This document shows, one piece after another, positions 24,421-31,409 of a DNA stretch of 31,409 nt. The notes beneath the pieces were generated by a model that worked only from the letters and a program-made list of their open reading frames with translations, searched no databases and was not told the origin of the DNA. How positions within the stretch are numbered: the stretch's first letter is position 1; every line of letters starts with the position of its first letter. The DNA is from a virus. Location of the stretch: the IMG/VR virus record IMGVR_UViG_3300009152_000129, positions 1-31,409 of that record. One strand, given 5' to 3'. Position numbers and translations under genes: made by a program.

Positions 24421-27333
24421 TCAAACTTCTGAACATAACATGTCCGTCTCTACTAATTCATCTGCTCTAACATATCCGCGATTTTTAGTGAAAATTAAGT
24501 GATCGCCTGTGCATCTGATTATATTTCCTTGTTCATCTTCAACCTCGTACAATTCTGTGACTGTTTTTGTTTTTGCAGCGGCAGTCACGGATTTCCATAT
24601 TACTGAATCCTGATCATAGCTCTTTACTTTTGAGTCCGTAAGAGCACCTAATTCCCACCGTTCTACAGCACTTTCAAGAGACATTTTTTCAACTTGTCCA
24701 TTAGAATGTAGAAACTCTAATTGACTGTCGCCGGTCAGACAGCACAGATTACTCATGTAAATTGGATCTTCTTCAGTGTCAAATGGTCCTTGATTGATAA
24801 CATTGTCAATATTGACTAGGTAAATACGACCAGTGTCTGTGCGTTCTTTTAGGATGCCATTCTTGAATATCTCTTCAGCAGATAACACTTTCTTTTTCTT
24901 GGTAGAATCTGATTCATACTTAACATATAATTCTTCAAAACGTTCTACATTACGATAGTATGCTTCGTACAAATCTGGCACTTCATGTGGATCAAACAGT
25001 GTAATATTCTCTCCATTCTTATATCGACGCCAGAACAACTTACTGACGACGACACCATAATCTAATTGTCTGACACGGGTTTCTTCTGTGCCTTGGTTAT
25101 TCTTTAGCACAATGAAGTCTTCAAATTGATAATGCCAAATTGGAAGATATACTGTGCAACTTGCGTTGCGGATTCCACCCTGGGAGCAACTACGCAGATC
25201 ACCATACCACTTCTTTAAGAATGGAATAAGTCCGGTATGTTTGATCTCGCCATTGCGAATAGGTGCACCGAGTGGACGAATACGCCCAATCTCTAGACCA
25301 ATGCCAGCACGTTTGCTAGCATACTTTGCCATCATTTCGCCAGACGCGAATATACTGTCTAGAGTATCGTCTGCACTAATAAGTACGCAATTGTGCACAC
25401 CTACCCCATTAACGGTAAATGATTGAACATTATTTACTTGCAAATCATAAACCATAATCCCATTGGCTTTTCTTTTACTTACTTCTCTTACTTTAGCAAA
25501 ATACATTCCATCGACAACTTTAACATATGGATTTTTATTTCTTTTTTTGCTAATACCTTCAAGTCTAGAATTCTTATCTACCTTTCGTAAAAAGTCTAAA
25601 TTACCAGATAGTCCAAGGGTTATTTTATAACTATCATGTCTGGTAATAATAGTCTTCTCGAATCTATCCTTAGATTTAATCCTATTGTTCTTGTATTCAT
25701 TTATCTTTTCTGCTGTCACAACACCAAGAACTGGGGATAGATCACACCTAATCATAATCTGTGATATTTGTCGAATTAGGTGTCGGTTAGACATACCAAG
25801 ACTTAGCCCATTTTTTGTAACACAACCGTCGCCACGAATAACTCCTATTAGGAAATTCTCTTGATTTTCGCGGGTTGCTTTCATTACAATATCATGCAAA
25901 GTCTTTGTGTTAAACCCATTCCCAACTAACCCAACTAGCAATGTTTTAAAAGCAGCGGAATGCACTGTAATAGAGGTTGAATTATCTGCTCGAATGTGCT
26001 TTGAAATGGGCAAATCAAAGTTACTTTTAATGATTTGTTCTATGTCTTCTAAAAACATTGTTTCTTTTGAAGAAAGCGTAAATCCTACAGAAAAATCTGT
26101 ATTAGCATGACCTTCCGCTGCATAATAACCCAGCAATCTAAATAAGTCAGAATTTAGAATAACCTCATCTGAACATTTCAACACTTTATCGTCATATTCG
26201 CCTGATCTTTTGGAATGGTCTACGGTTGGTTTCCTCAAGAATCCATCATCATCGACCTGAAGATAATCTAGAATCTGTGGGAATTCAACAGAAATTTTAA
26301 TTTTCTCTCGTGGATCGATATATTTTGAATATGGTATTTGAACAAAATCACCCTTCTCAATATTATCTGCACGGGTCCACTGAGGCACACTGTACTTTTT
26401 CTTATTAAAAGACAATGGATGAGATTTTTTTAGTGCCATAATCAAATGGTCTTCGGTAGATTCGAACTCACCATTCAATGAATAAACATTATTAATTTTT
26501 ACCAAATATTCTTGAGGTGCAGATTGTGCTCTCGTAGCAATTACAGGCTGATATGAACCTTCATGTGTTAATACTAAATCTCCTACATTTATGGATTCAA
26601 TATTTTTTTCACCATCAACAGTCCACACTCTTTGACCAGCAGGAAAACAACTAGAAAACTGCTTAGTATTAGTGCCAAGACCAGCCAACACAGGTGTAGC
26701 CAATGTGAAATGCCCTTCACTAGCACATTCATAATATTCTTTAACATACTTTAATCTTTTATCTTTTGGCTCAGCGTGAAATGCTGTAGCTGCTGCAATT
26801 GCATAGCGTACTTGTGGAGTCTCGTAAATTTTTCCGGTGCTACGATTTTGCACTAGATATTTTTCACACAGTTGAGCAATCGCCGCATATGTATATTTTT
26901 CATCTTTGCTGTGATCTAAAAACAGATCAATAATATTCCATTCTTCTTCAGTATACCAGTCTAATAAATCTGGTGTATACATTCCGTGTTCAACATTTTT
27001 CTTTACAATATCCCATAATTTAGATGGGGCGTATTCACCATAGACTTCTTTGCGTAGCATTGAGTTGCGTTGACGACCAGCAACATACTGATAATTTACA
27101 TTATTTACTTCAGTGTCTTCACTTTCATCAATTAGACCTACCATAGCTTGAAGCAACAGTTGGTCAATCGTTTCTGTGGTCATATTATCGTGAAACTGAA
27201 GTTTAGCTCTGAGTTCAATCATTGATGGTGATACACCATCAATGCCTTGGCAGCAGTTGCGTACTTGTCTTTGGATTTTTGAAATATCTAGTGATTCTTT
27301 ATCGCCGTTTCTCTTGATAATACTTATATTCAT
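24421..27333 (-). CDS. nrdA: NrdA N-terminal piece with full intein and split-intein N-half
   Basis: A 970-aa protein. Residues 1-228 are NrdA (ATP-cone MNISIIKRNG onward, ending TKQFSS). Residues 229-648 are a complete LAGLIDADG intein (CFPAGQRVW to VGVHN). NrdA resumes with CVLISADDTLDSI, where the Cys is the E. coli Cys225 equivalent. It continues through CSQGGIRNASC and LKNNQGTEETRVRQLDYG to YMSNLC, the radical Cys439 with its Asn437. The last 106 residues (CLTGDSQLEF to the stop) are the N-half of a split intein. AAAGG precedes ATG 27333 and a promoter lies at 27637-27666. Function depends on cis-splicing of intein 1 and trans-splicing with the middle piece. Confidence 0.93.
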   Translation of the reverse strand: MNISIIKRNGDKESLDISKIQRQVRNCCQGIDGVSPSMIELRAKLQFHDNMTTETIDQLLLQAMVGLIDESEDTEVNNVNYQYVAGRQRNSMLRKEVYGEYAPSKLWDIVKKNVEHGMYTPDLLDWYTEEEWNIIDLFLDHSKDEKYTYAAIAQLCEKYLVQNRSTGKIYETPQVRYAIAAATAFHAEPKDKRLKYVKEYYECASEGHFTLATPVLAGLGTNTKQFSSCFPAGQRVWTVDGEKNIESINVGDLVLTHEGSYQPVIATRAQSAPQEYLVKINNVYSLNGEFESTEDHLIMALKKSHPLSFNKKKYSVPQWTRADNIEKGDFVQIPYSKYIDPREKIKISVEFPQILDYLQVDDDGFLRKPTVDHSKRSGEYDDKVLKCSDEVILNSDLFRLLGYYAAEGHANTDFSVGFTLSSKETMFLEDIEQIIKSNFDLPISKHIRADNSTSITVHSAAFKTLLVGLVGNGFNTKTLHDIVMKATRENQENFLIGVIRGDGCVTKNGLSLGMSNRHLIRQISQIMIRCDLSPVLGVVTAEKINEYKNNRIKSKDRFEKTIITRHDSYKITLGLSGNLDFLRKVDKNSRLEGISKKRNKNPYVKVVDGMYFAKVREVSKRKANGIMVYDLQVNNVQSFTVNGVGVHNCVLISADDTLDSIFASGEMMAKYASKRAGIGLEIGRIRPLGAPIRNGEIKHTGLIPFLKKWYGDLRSCSQGGIRNASCTVYLPIWHYQFEDFIVLKNNQGTEETRVRQLDYGVVVSKLFWRRYKNGENITLFDPHEVPDLYEAYYRNVERFEELYVKYESDSTKKKKVLSAEEIFKNGILKERTDTGRIYLVNIDNVINQGPFDTEEDPIYMSNLCCLTGDSQLEFLHSNGQVEKMSLESAVERWELGALTDSKVKSYDQDSVIWKSVTAAAKTKTVTELYEVEDEQGNIIRCTGDHLIFTKNRGYVRADELVETDMLCSEV
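24424..24741 (-). other. N-terminal fragment of split intein 2
   Basis: A 106-aa segment with Cys1 and CLTGD block A, and a block B TGDH (IIRCTGDHLIFTKNRGYV). It ends at the gene's own stop codon. Partner at 23338-23439. Confidence 0.9.
25390..26649 (-). other. Intein 1 with LAGLIDADG endonuclease
   Basis: A 420-aa intein with Cys1, block B STEDHLIMA, two LAGLIDADG-like motifs (LLGYYAAEG and LIGVIRGDG) and terminal VHN followed by Cys+1. It is inserted directly before the NrdA redox Cys (E. coli 225). Confidence 0.92.
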
Positions 27334-27342
27334 TTTACGCCT

Positions 27343-27609
27343 TTTATTTTTTACATTGTTCAGTCAAAAGTCACTTATTTAAATAGACCATAATTAATAA
27401 AGTAATAAGTATCGTCATTTCTAAGATGAACGCACATACAACATTGTTGATTTATTTTTAATGGATCTAGTAATAGACAGTGACTGATAATAAATTCTAT
27501 TAGATTAATACTTAGTACGACTTCAGTGAAGTAAGAAAGAACATATTTTGCGTTGTCGTCAACGACTAAATTATGCTATTCCATGTGGTCATTCACTAGA
27601 TGCATAATG
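27343..27609 (-). other. Long 5' leader of nrdA
   Basis: About 300 nt between promoter and nrdA, with no ORF worth calling. A CGTTG-ACGA-CAACG hairpin (27551-27564) followed by TGTTCTTTC (27536-27544) recalls the hairpin/boxA leaders of the RNA array, but the spacing differs. Confidence 0.35.
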
Positions 27610-27636
27610 CAAGTTTATGACATAGAACATCTGCTA

Positions 27637-27666
27637 AGTATAGCAAATTGTAATGTCACGTGTCAA
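27637..27666 (-). promoter_or_regulatory. Sigma70 promoter upstream of nrdA
   Basis: TTGACA (27661-27666), 18 bp, TATACT (27637-27642). A second TTGACA lies 9 bp further upstream. Confidence 0.75.
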
Positions 27667-27673
27667 CTGTCAA

Positions 27674-27697
27674 CTATACGGCGGTGAAACCGTATAG
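27674..27697 (-). terminator. Hairpin after the Ig-like protein gene
   Basis: CTATACGG/CCGTATAG with an 8-nt loop, 9 nt after the stop of the 27706-29316 gene. There is no U-run, so it may be a weak terminator or an mRNA 3'-end stabiliser. Confidence 0.5.
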
Positions 27698-27705
27698 TCC
27701 AAATA

Positions 27706-29316
27706 TCAGCCTACGGTACCTCGTCCTAGCGATATGGTTGTATCCACCGAAACACAAGATCCAGATTTATCACTGGCAATTACAGAAATATCATATGGTT
27801 GACCTCTTCTTGCTGGAATTCCAGAAAAAGTAATACTAGCATAATTAATTGGTCCAACTTTAGTGGTGCTGATAGTAGTTGTAATGTCAGAGGGTAAGAT
27901 TGAACTGGGTGATAATTGCAGTGATGTAGCGTTTGCTACTGATACAACTCCGTTAAATCTTACTCCGGCTCGCATAGAAGCTAGCGTGCTGCTAGTCAGT
28001 GACGCTAATCCAATAGATGGAACTGCACACTGAGACCCAAGTACAGTGCCTGAACTCGCGCTAATATCATTTTTAGTAGCTGCAACTAATTTAGGAGTAG
28101 TAACTGGATCATTAGTAGCATTTACTTTGATGTTAAACGATTGATTTGATGTGGTTGGTGTTCCGGTAACAGTTATTACAAAGTTGTTTCCGCTTTTAGC
28201 TCCGGTCCAATTTAGACCATTTGGAAGAGTACCTGCTACTATGTTGGCAGAAGTTGCGTTTTTAACTAGAATAGTTCCATTATATTGAATGCCTCGCTGA
28301 AAAATTGAATTTCCAGATTGTTTACTCAATGTATTACTAGTTATAGAGTCAACCGTTGGAGCTGGCGCACCTGCGGCCAAAGTTACACCACTTGCTATTA
28401 CCGCCGTGCTAGTACTTTCGCTGCAACTGGATGATGATTTATTGTAGGCAGTGACACTAATTGAATATGACTGTGCGGCAACAGTTGGAGTTCCTGATAC
28501 TGTCAAAACAAGATTAGTTCCACTGATACCACTGACTATATTAATGCCAGTTGGCACTCCACTGAATATGACTCTAGTGGCATTTTGTATAATTACGATT
28601 TCACGGTATGCAAGACCCTGTTGAAATATATTATTTGAAAGTTGTGAAATAACAGGAGTAGAACATGGAATCAAATCAACAGTTCCAGAACTAATACTAC
28701 TCGGAGTAGTAGTATTGTTATAAGATACGGTTGCACAATTTGTTCCGGCATTTGATGCAGTCAATGTAATATTATAGTTTTGTGAGCCCGTTGTTGGAGT
28801 TCCACTTAGCTTAAATTCATAATTTGATCCAACTCTGTTACCAGTTGCAGTTACTCCTGTTGGCAGACCACCCAATGCGGCAGTTGTTGCATTATTTACG
28901 GTAAAACTAAGATTAGTTGCTTGTCCTAGCGTAAATATAAGTGACGGCAAGCTGAGTGTAGGAGCCGGACCACATGCAGTAGCAGTGACTGCTACGTATA
29001 CTGATTTAAGTGTTACAGTGTCTTGCGGTGCATGAGAGCTACTACAGGTGGGATTTCTAGCAGAGAGTTTAACTTCATAGGTGCCGGCAGTAGTTGGTGA
29101 CCCAGAAATTGTAACTTGATGACTCATACTAGATAATGATTGAACTCCACTACTACGTAGTCCGGGTGGTAGTCCAGATATACTAAAGTCAGTTTTAGAT
29201 GTATTATCAACACCGATTATAAATTCAACTGAATTATTAATTGTCAATCTACTGGGCATTTTGCGAGTGTCCCACGATGGTCTGAAACACGGCGTGGTAC
29301 CTGTAATTCTACTCAT
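27706..29316 (-). CDS. Ig-like repeat (He_PIG-type) virion/adhesin protein
   Basis: A 536-aa protein made of about five tandem beta-sandwich repeats of roughly 90-100 residues. Each has a GLPxG turn and a LSGTPTTxxQxYxIxLTASN closing strand (for example LPTGVTATGNRVGSNYEFKL, then SGTPTTGSQNYNITLTASNA). A short N-terminal region (MSRITGTTPCFRPSWDTRKM) precedes them. No signal peptide. Single Cys residues recur at repeat boundaries (ATACGP, IPCSTP). Such repeats are usual in phage tail fibres and decoration proteins. AAAGGA precedes the ATG. Confidence 0.78.
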   Translation of the reverse strand: MSRITGTTPCFRPSWDTRKMPSRLTINNSVEFIIGVDNTSKTDFSISGLPPGLRSSGVQSLSSMSHQVTISGSPTTAGTYEVKLSARNPTCSSSHAPQDTVTLKSVYVAVTATACGPAPTLSLPSLIFTLGQATNLSFTVNNATTAALGGLPTGVTATGNRVGSNYEFKLSGTPTTGSQNYNITLTASNAGTNCATVSYNNTTTPSSISSGTVDLIPCSTPVISQLSNNIFQQGLAYREIVIIQNATRVIFSGVPTGINIVSGISGTNLVLTVSGTPTVAAQSYSISVTAYNKSSSSCSESTSTAVIASGVTLAAGAPAPTVDSITSNTLSKQSGNSIFQRGIQYNGTILVKNATSANIVAGTLPNGLNWTGAKSGNNFVITVTGTPTTSNQSFNIKVNATNDPVTTPKLVAATKNDISASSGTVLGSQCAVPSIGLASLTSSTLASMRAGVRFNGVVSVANATSLQLSPSSILPSDITTTISTTKVGPINYASITFSGIPARRGQPYDISVIASDKSGSCVSVDTTISLGRGTVG

Positions 29317-29370
29317 ATTTTTTTCCTTTTATTAATCTATTTAATAGCACATAGAATTAAATAACTTAAG

Positions 29371-31409
29371 TTATTTAACGGTTCCAACTGCCACAGATAC
29401 ATTATTTTTTGTTTTTATTGTGCATCCAGCAGCAGAAATATCTGGGTTATTTGTGGCATTTAATCTAATATCATATCTTTGATTAGCAGTTGTTGGTCGC
29501 CCAGCAAAGTTAAGTATTACTGTACCTCCGTTAGCGGATGAAGTTGTGCTAGATACTAGTCTAATTCCAGTTACACTCAATGAAGTTATAAAATTAAAAC
29601 TTGCAGAAGTGGCGTTTGTTATAGTAACCGTCCCGGTATAATTAACTCCAACCTTAAAGTCATTTGGTAATAATTGTTCAACGATTGGGTCAGCACATTT
29701 ATTTGGTTCAGTGACGCTACCTGCTCCAATACTAAATGGAGCAGGTAATGCAGATGTTGTAAATTCACAAATATTAGATGCAGATATTAATGCATCCCAT
29801 GATTGATTTAATGTACTTGGAGTTCCACTTAGTGTAAATTCATAATTTGAACCAACAACTGCGCCTGTGCTGCTTATTCCAGTTGGTAGACCACTAATAC
29901 TAGCAGTAGTTGCATTGTTAACTACAATTTTTATTGGTCCATATGAGACTCCGACTTTGAATGTAGAAGTCTCTATTCTGGATAGAACTGACGGCAAAGC
30001 ACAATTGCTTACAACACTCAGAGTAATTCCGCACCAGCCACGGGTCCAGGCAGTAGTCGTAATCCCGTTTTTCGTACTGGAAGAATAATTCATTGAATAT
30101 CCAGCCGAGGTAATATTTATTGTGGCTTTTTGCCCAACTTTTATTAGACCAGCATGAACTGCTGCCATAGCAATATTAGAGTCGTCTGTGTAAGGCCCAC
30201 TTCCCCATACAGTACCACCAGTGGTTGCTCCAGTTACCTCAACCGATGCATAGTTTGTTTTACAGATACTGGACTTAGCAACTTGCCCACTTCCAAAACT
30301 GGAATTTGTAATTGATGTAGTAACTTTTCCACCGCCGCATGCGTTTGATGCATTTACTCTTATATCCCAAGACTGCAACTCTTGAGTTGGAGTGCCACTG
30401 AGTATAAATTCATAATTTGCTCCTGTTCTGGAACCAACTGATGATATTCCAGTTGGCAGACCCGAGATAGTAGCAGTGGTTGCATTAAAAATTACTAATT
30501 TGCCGCTGTATGCTCTGTCTTTAGTAAAAGTTATGTTGTCTAAAGAAGAAGATAAACTTGGAGTATCGCATAATGGAGGTGGATTTACTTTTCCATTTCC
30601 CCCGCTGAGATTAGTTGAGGTTGTAGTAAGCTTGCCTGATCCGCAATTATTGGTTGCATCAATAGTAATAGCATAAGTTTCATCAACTTTTGTTGGGGTT
30701 CCGCTTATAGTAAAAACATAATCTGATCCAACTCGTTGTCCTGTTTGACTAATTCCAGTAGGAAGTCCACTAATAGTAGCACTGGTTGCGTTGTTAACTG
30801 TGATTATTCCATTTTGATAAGTTTGTCCCTGAACAAACACATTTGGATTAATAGTCTGCGACGATGAAGCAGAACACAAGTCTGGCGGCAATACAGTTCC
30901 TGCACCAAGTTGAACTGAAGTTAGAGCAGTAGTGATTTTCCCCCCTCCACATGCATTAGTAATATTTGCTATAATGGTATATGCTTTAGAGTTGGCGCTA
31001 AGATCTGGAGTGCCACTCAGAGTAAATTCATAATTTGCCCCAGATCTAGCTCCGCTTGCAGTTACTCCAGTTGGGAATCCACTAATAGTTGCACTAGTCG
31101 CATTGTTAATAATTATTTTAGTCTCAGCAGCTACTGGAACTCCAACCTTAAATGTTCCTGTAAATATTTGTGGTGATGGGATATCACATTGTGGAGCAGC
31201 TAACACAGATATAGGAATGTTTAATCTAGTGGTCGTGGGAGTTTTATCTGCTGAACATGCATTTGTTGCATCTATTACTAAATTATATTGTTTACCCGCA
31301 GCAGACAAATCAGGAGTACCGCTCAATGTATATTCAATATTTGCTCCAACACGAGTGAAATTACCGATGTTCACCCCAGGCGGAAATGTAGATCCTCCAG
31401 CCCCGGTAA
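29371..31409 (-). CDS. Ig-like repeat virion/adhesin protein with LCCL-like insertion, partial
   Basis: The reading frame is still open at the right edge (GGSTFPPGVNIGNF... continues the repeat), so the N-terminus lies outside and the GTG at 31374 is not the start. At least six repeats of about 85-100 residues (ISGLPTGISSTG..., YEFTLSGTP, then A-N-A/N-x-C) are present. Between the fifth and sixth is a different domain with GTVWGSGPYTDDSNIAMAAV, HAGLIKVGQKATINI and WCGITLSV, which matches the LCCL domain pattern. Paralogous to the gene downstream; probably a fibre or capsid decoration protein that contacts surface polymers (inference). Confidence 0.78.
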   Translation of the reverse strand, partial: TGAGGSTFPPGVNIGNFTRVGANIEYTLSGTPDLSAAGKQYNLVIDATNACSADKTPTTTRLNIPISVLAAPQCDIPSPQIFTGTFKVGVPVAAETKIIINNATSATISGFPTGVTASGARSGANYEFTLSGTPDLSANSKAYTIIANITNACGGGKITTALTSVQLGAGTVLPPDLCSASSSQTINPNVFVQGQTYQNGIITVNNATSATISGLPTGISQTGQRVGSDYVFTISGTPTKVDETYAITIDATNNCGSGKLTTTSTNLSGGNGKVNPPPLCDTPSLSSSLDNITFTKDRAYSGKLVIFNATTATISGLPTGISSVGSRTGANYEFILSGTPTQELQSWDIRVNASNACGGGKVTTSITNSSFGSGQVAKSSICKTNYASVEVTGATTGGTVWGSGPYTDDSNIAMAAVHAGLIKVGQKATINITSAGYSMNYSSSTKNGITTTAWTRGWCGITLSVVSNCALPSVLSRIETSTFKVGVSYGPIKIVVNNATTASISGLPTGISSTGAVVGSNYEFTLSGTPSTLNQSWDALISASNICEFTTSALPAPFSIGAGSVTEPNKCADPIVEQLLPNDFKVGVNYTGTVTITNATSASFNFITSLSVTGIRLVSSTTSSANGGTVILNFAGRPTTANQRYDIRLNATNNPDISAAGCTIKTKNNVSVAVGTVK

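Overview
The window looks like part of the genome of a large, AT-rich tailed phage (Caudoviricetes, probably a contractile-tailed myovirus, because a PAAR spike-tip protein is present). Nearly all genes run on the minus strand, so transcription goes from high to low coordinates. Host-type sigma70 promoters (TTGACA-N17-TATACT) are frequent. One leader carries a boxA almost identical to the Gammaproteobacterial rrn boxA, so I infer a gammaproteobacterial host.

Layout from low to high coordinates: (1) 1-2.3 kb, small accessory genes: a P-loop nucleotide/polynucleotide kinase-like protein, a tyrosine/dual-specificity phosphatase and short unknown ORFs. (2) 2.3-8.5 kb, a tRNA cluster of about 20 genes invaded by HNH and PD-(D/E)XK homing endonucleases, with several broken tRNAs and a tRNA-Lys(UUU) interrupted by a group I intron. 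(3) 8.1-9.66 kb, no convincing protein genes but an array of structured RNA modules, each closed by a long perfect stem, separated by consensus promoters and rrn-like hairpin/boxA leaders. (4) 9.66-13.4 kb, a tightly overlapping early-type operon of about 18 tiny genes, including seven paralogues of one family and several one- or two-helix membrane peptides. (5) 13.4-15.1 kb, more tRNAs (Arg, intron-bearing Asn, Thr), an HNH gene, a tiny ORF and a terminator with an attenuator-like leader. (6) 15.2-19.3 kb, lysis and virion genes: SleB-like hydrolase, a 972-aa structural protein, PAAR tip and a small beta-barrel protein. (7) 19.3-27.7 kb, the dNTP-synthesis block: glutaredoxin, NrdB, a class II aldolase/adducin protein and a fractured NrdA. 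(8) 27.7-31.4 kb, two long Ig-like-repeat (He_PIG-type) proteins, the second running off the window.

NrdA is encoded in three separated pieces. The first carries a complete LAGLIDADG intein at the redox Cys (E. coli C225 position) and the N-half of a split intein immediately after the thiyl-radical Cys (C439 position). After a free-standing HNH gene, the second carries the matching C-intein, 17 extein residues and a Hint-like remnant. After a GIY-YIG gene, the third carries the C-terminal NrdA domain. Together with glutaredoxin and NrdB these would supply deoxynucleotides, but only if trans-splicing works.

The most novel parts are the structured-RNA array (8.1-9.6 kb), the two homologous group I introns in phage tRNA genes, the second, intein-remnant break in NrdA, and a set of structurally aberrant tRNAs. 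All functional calls are made by eye from sequence; no database search was run.
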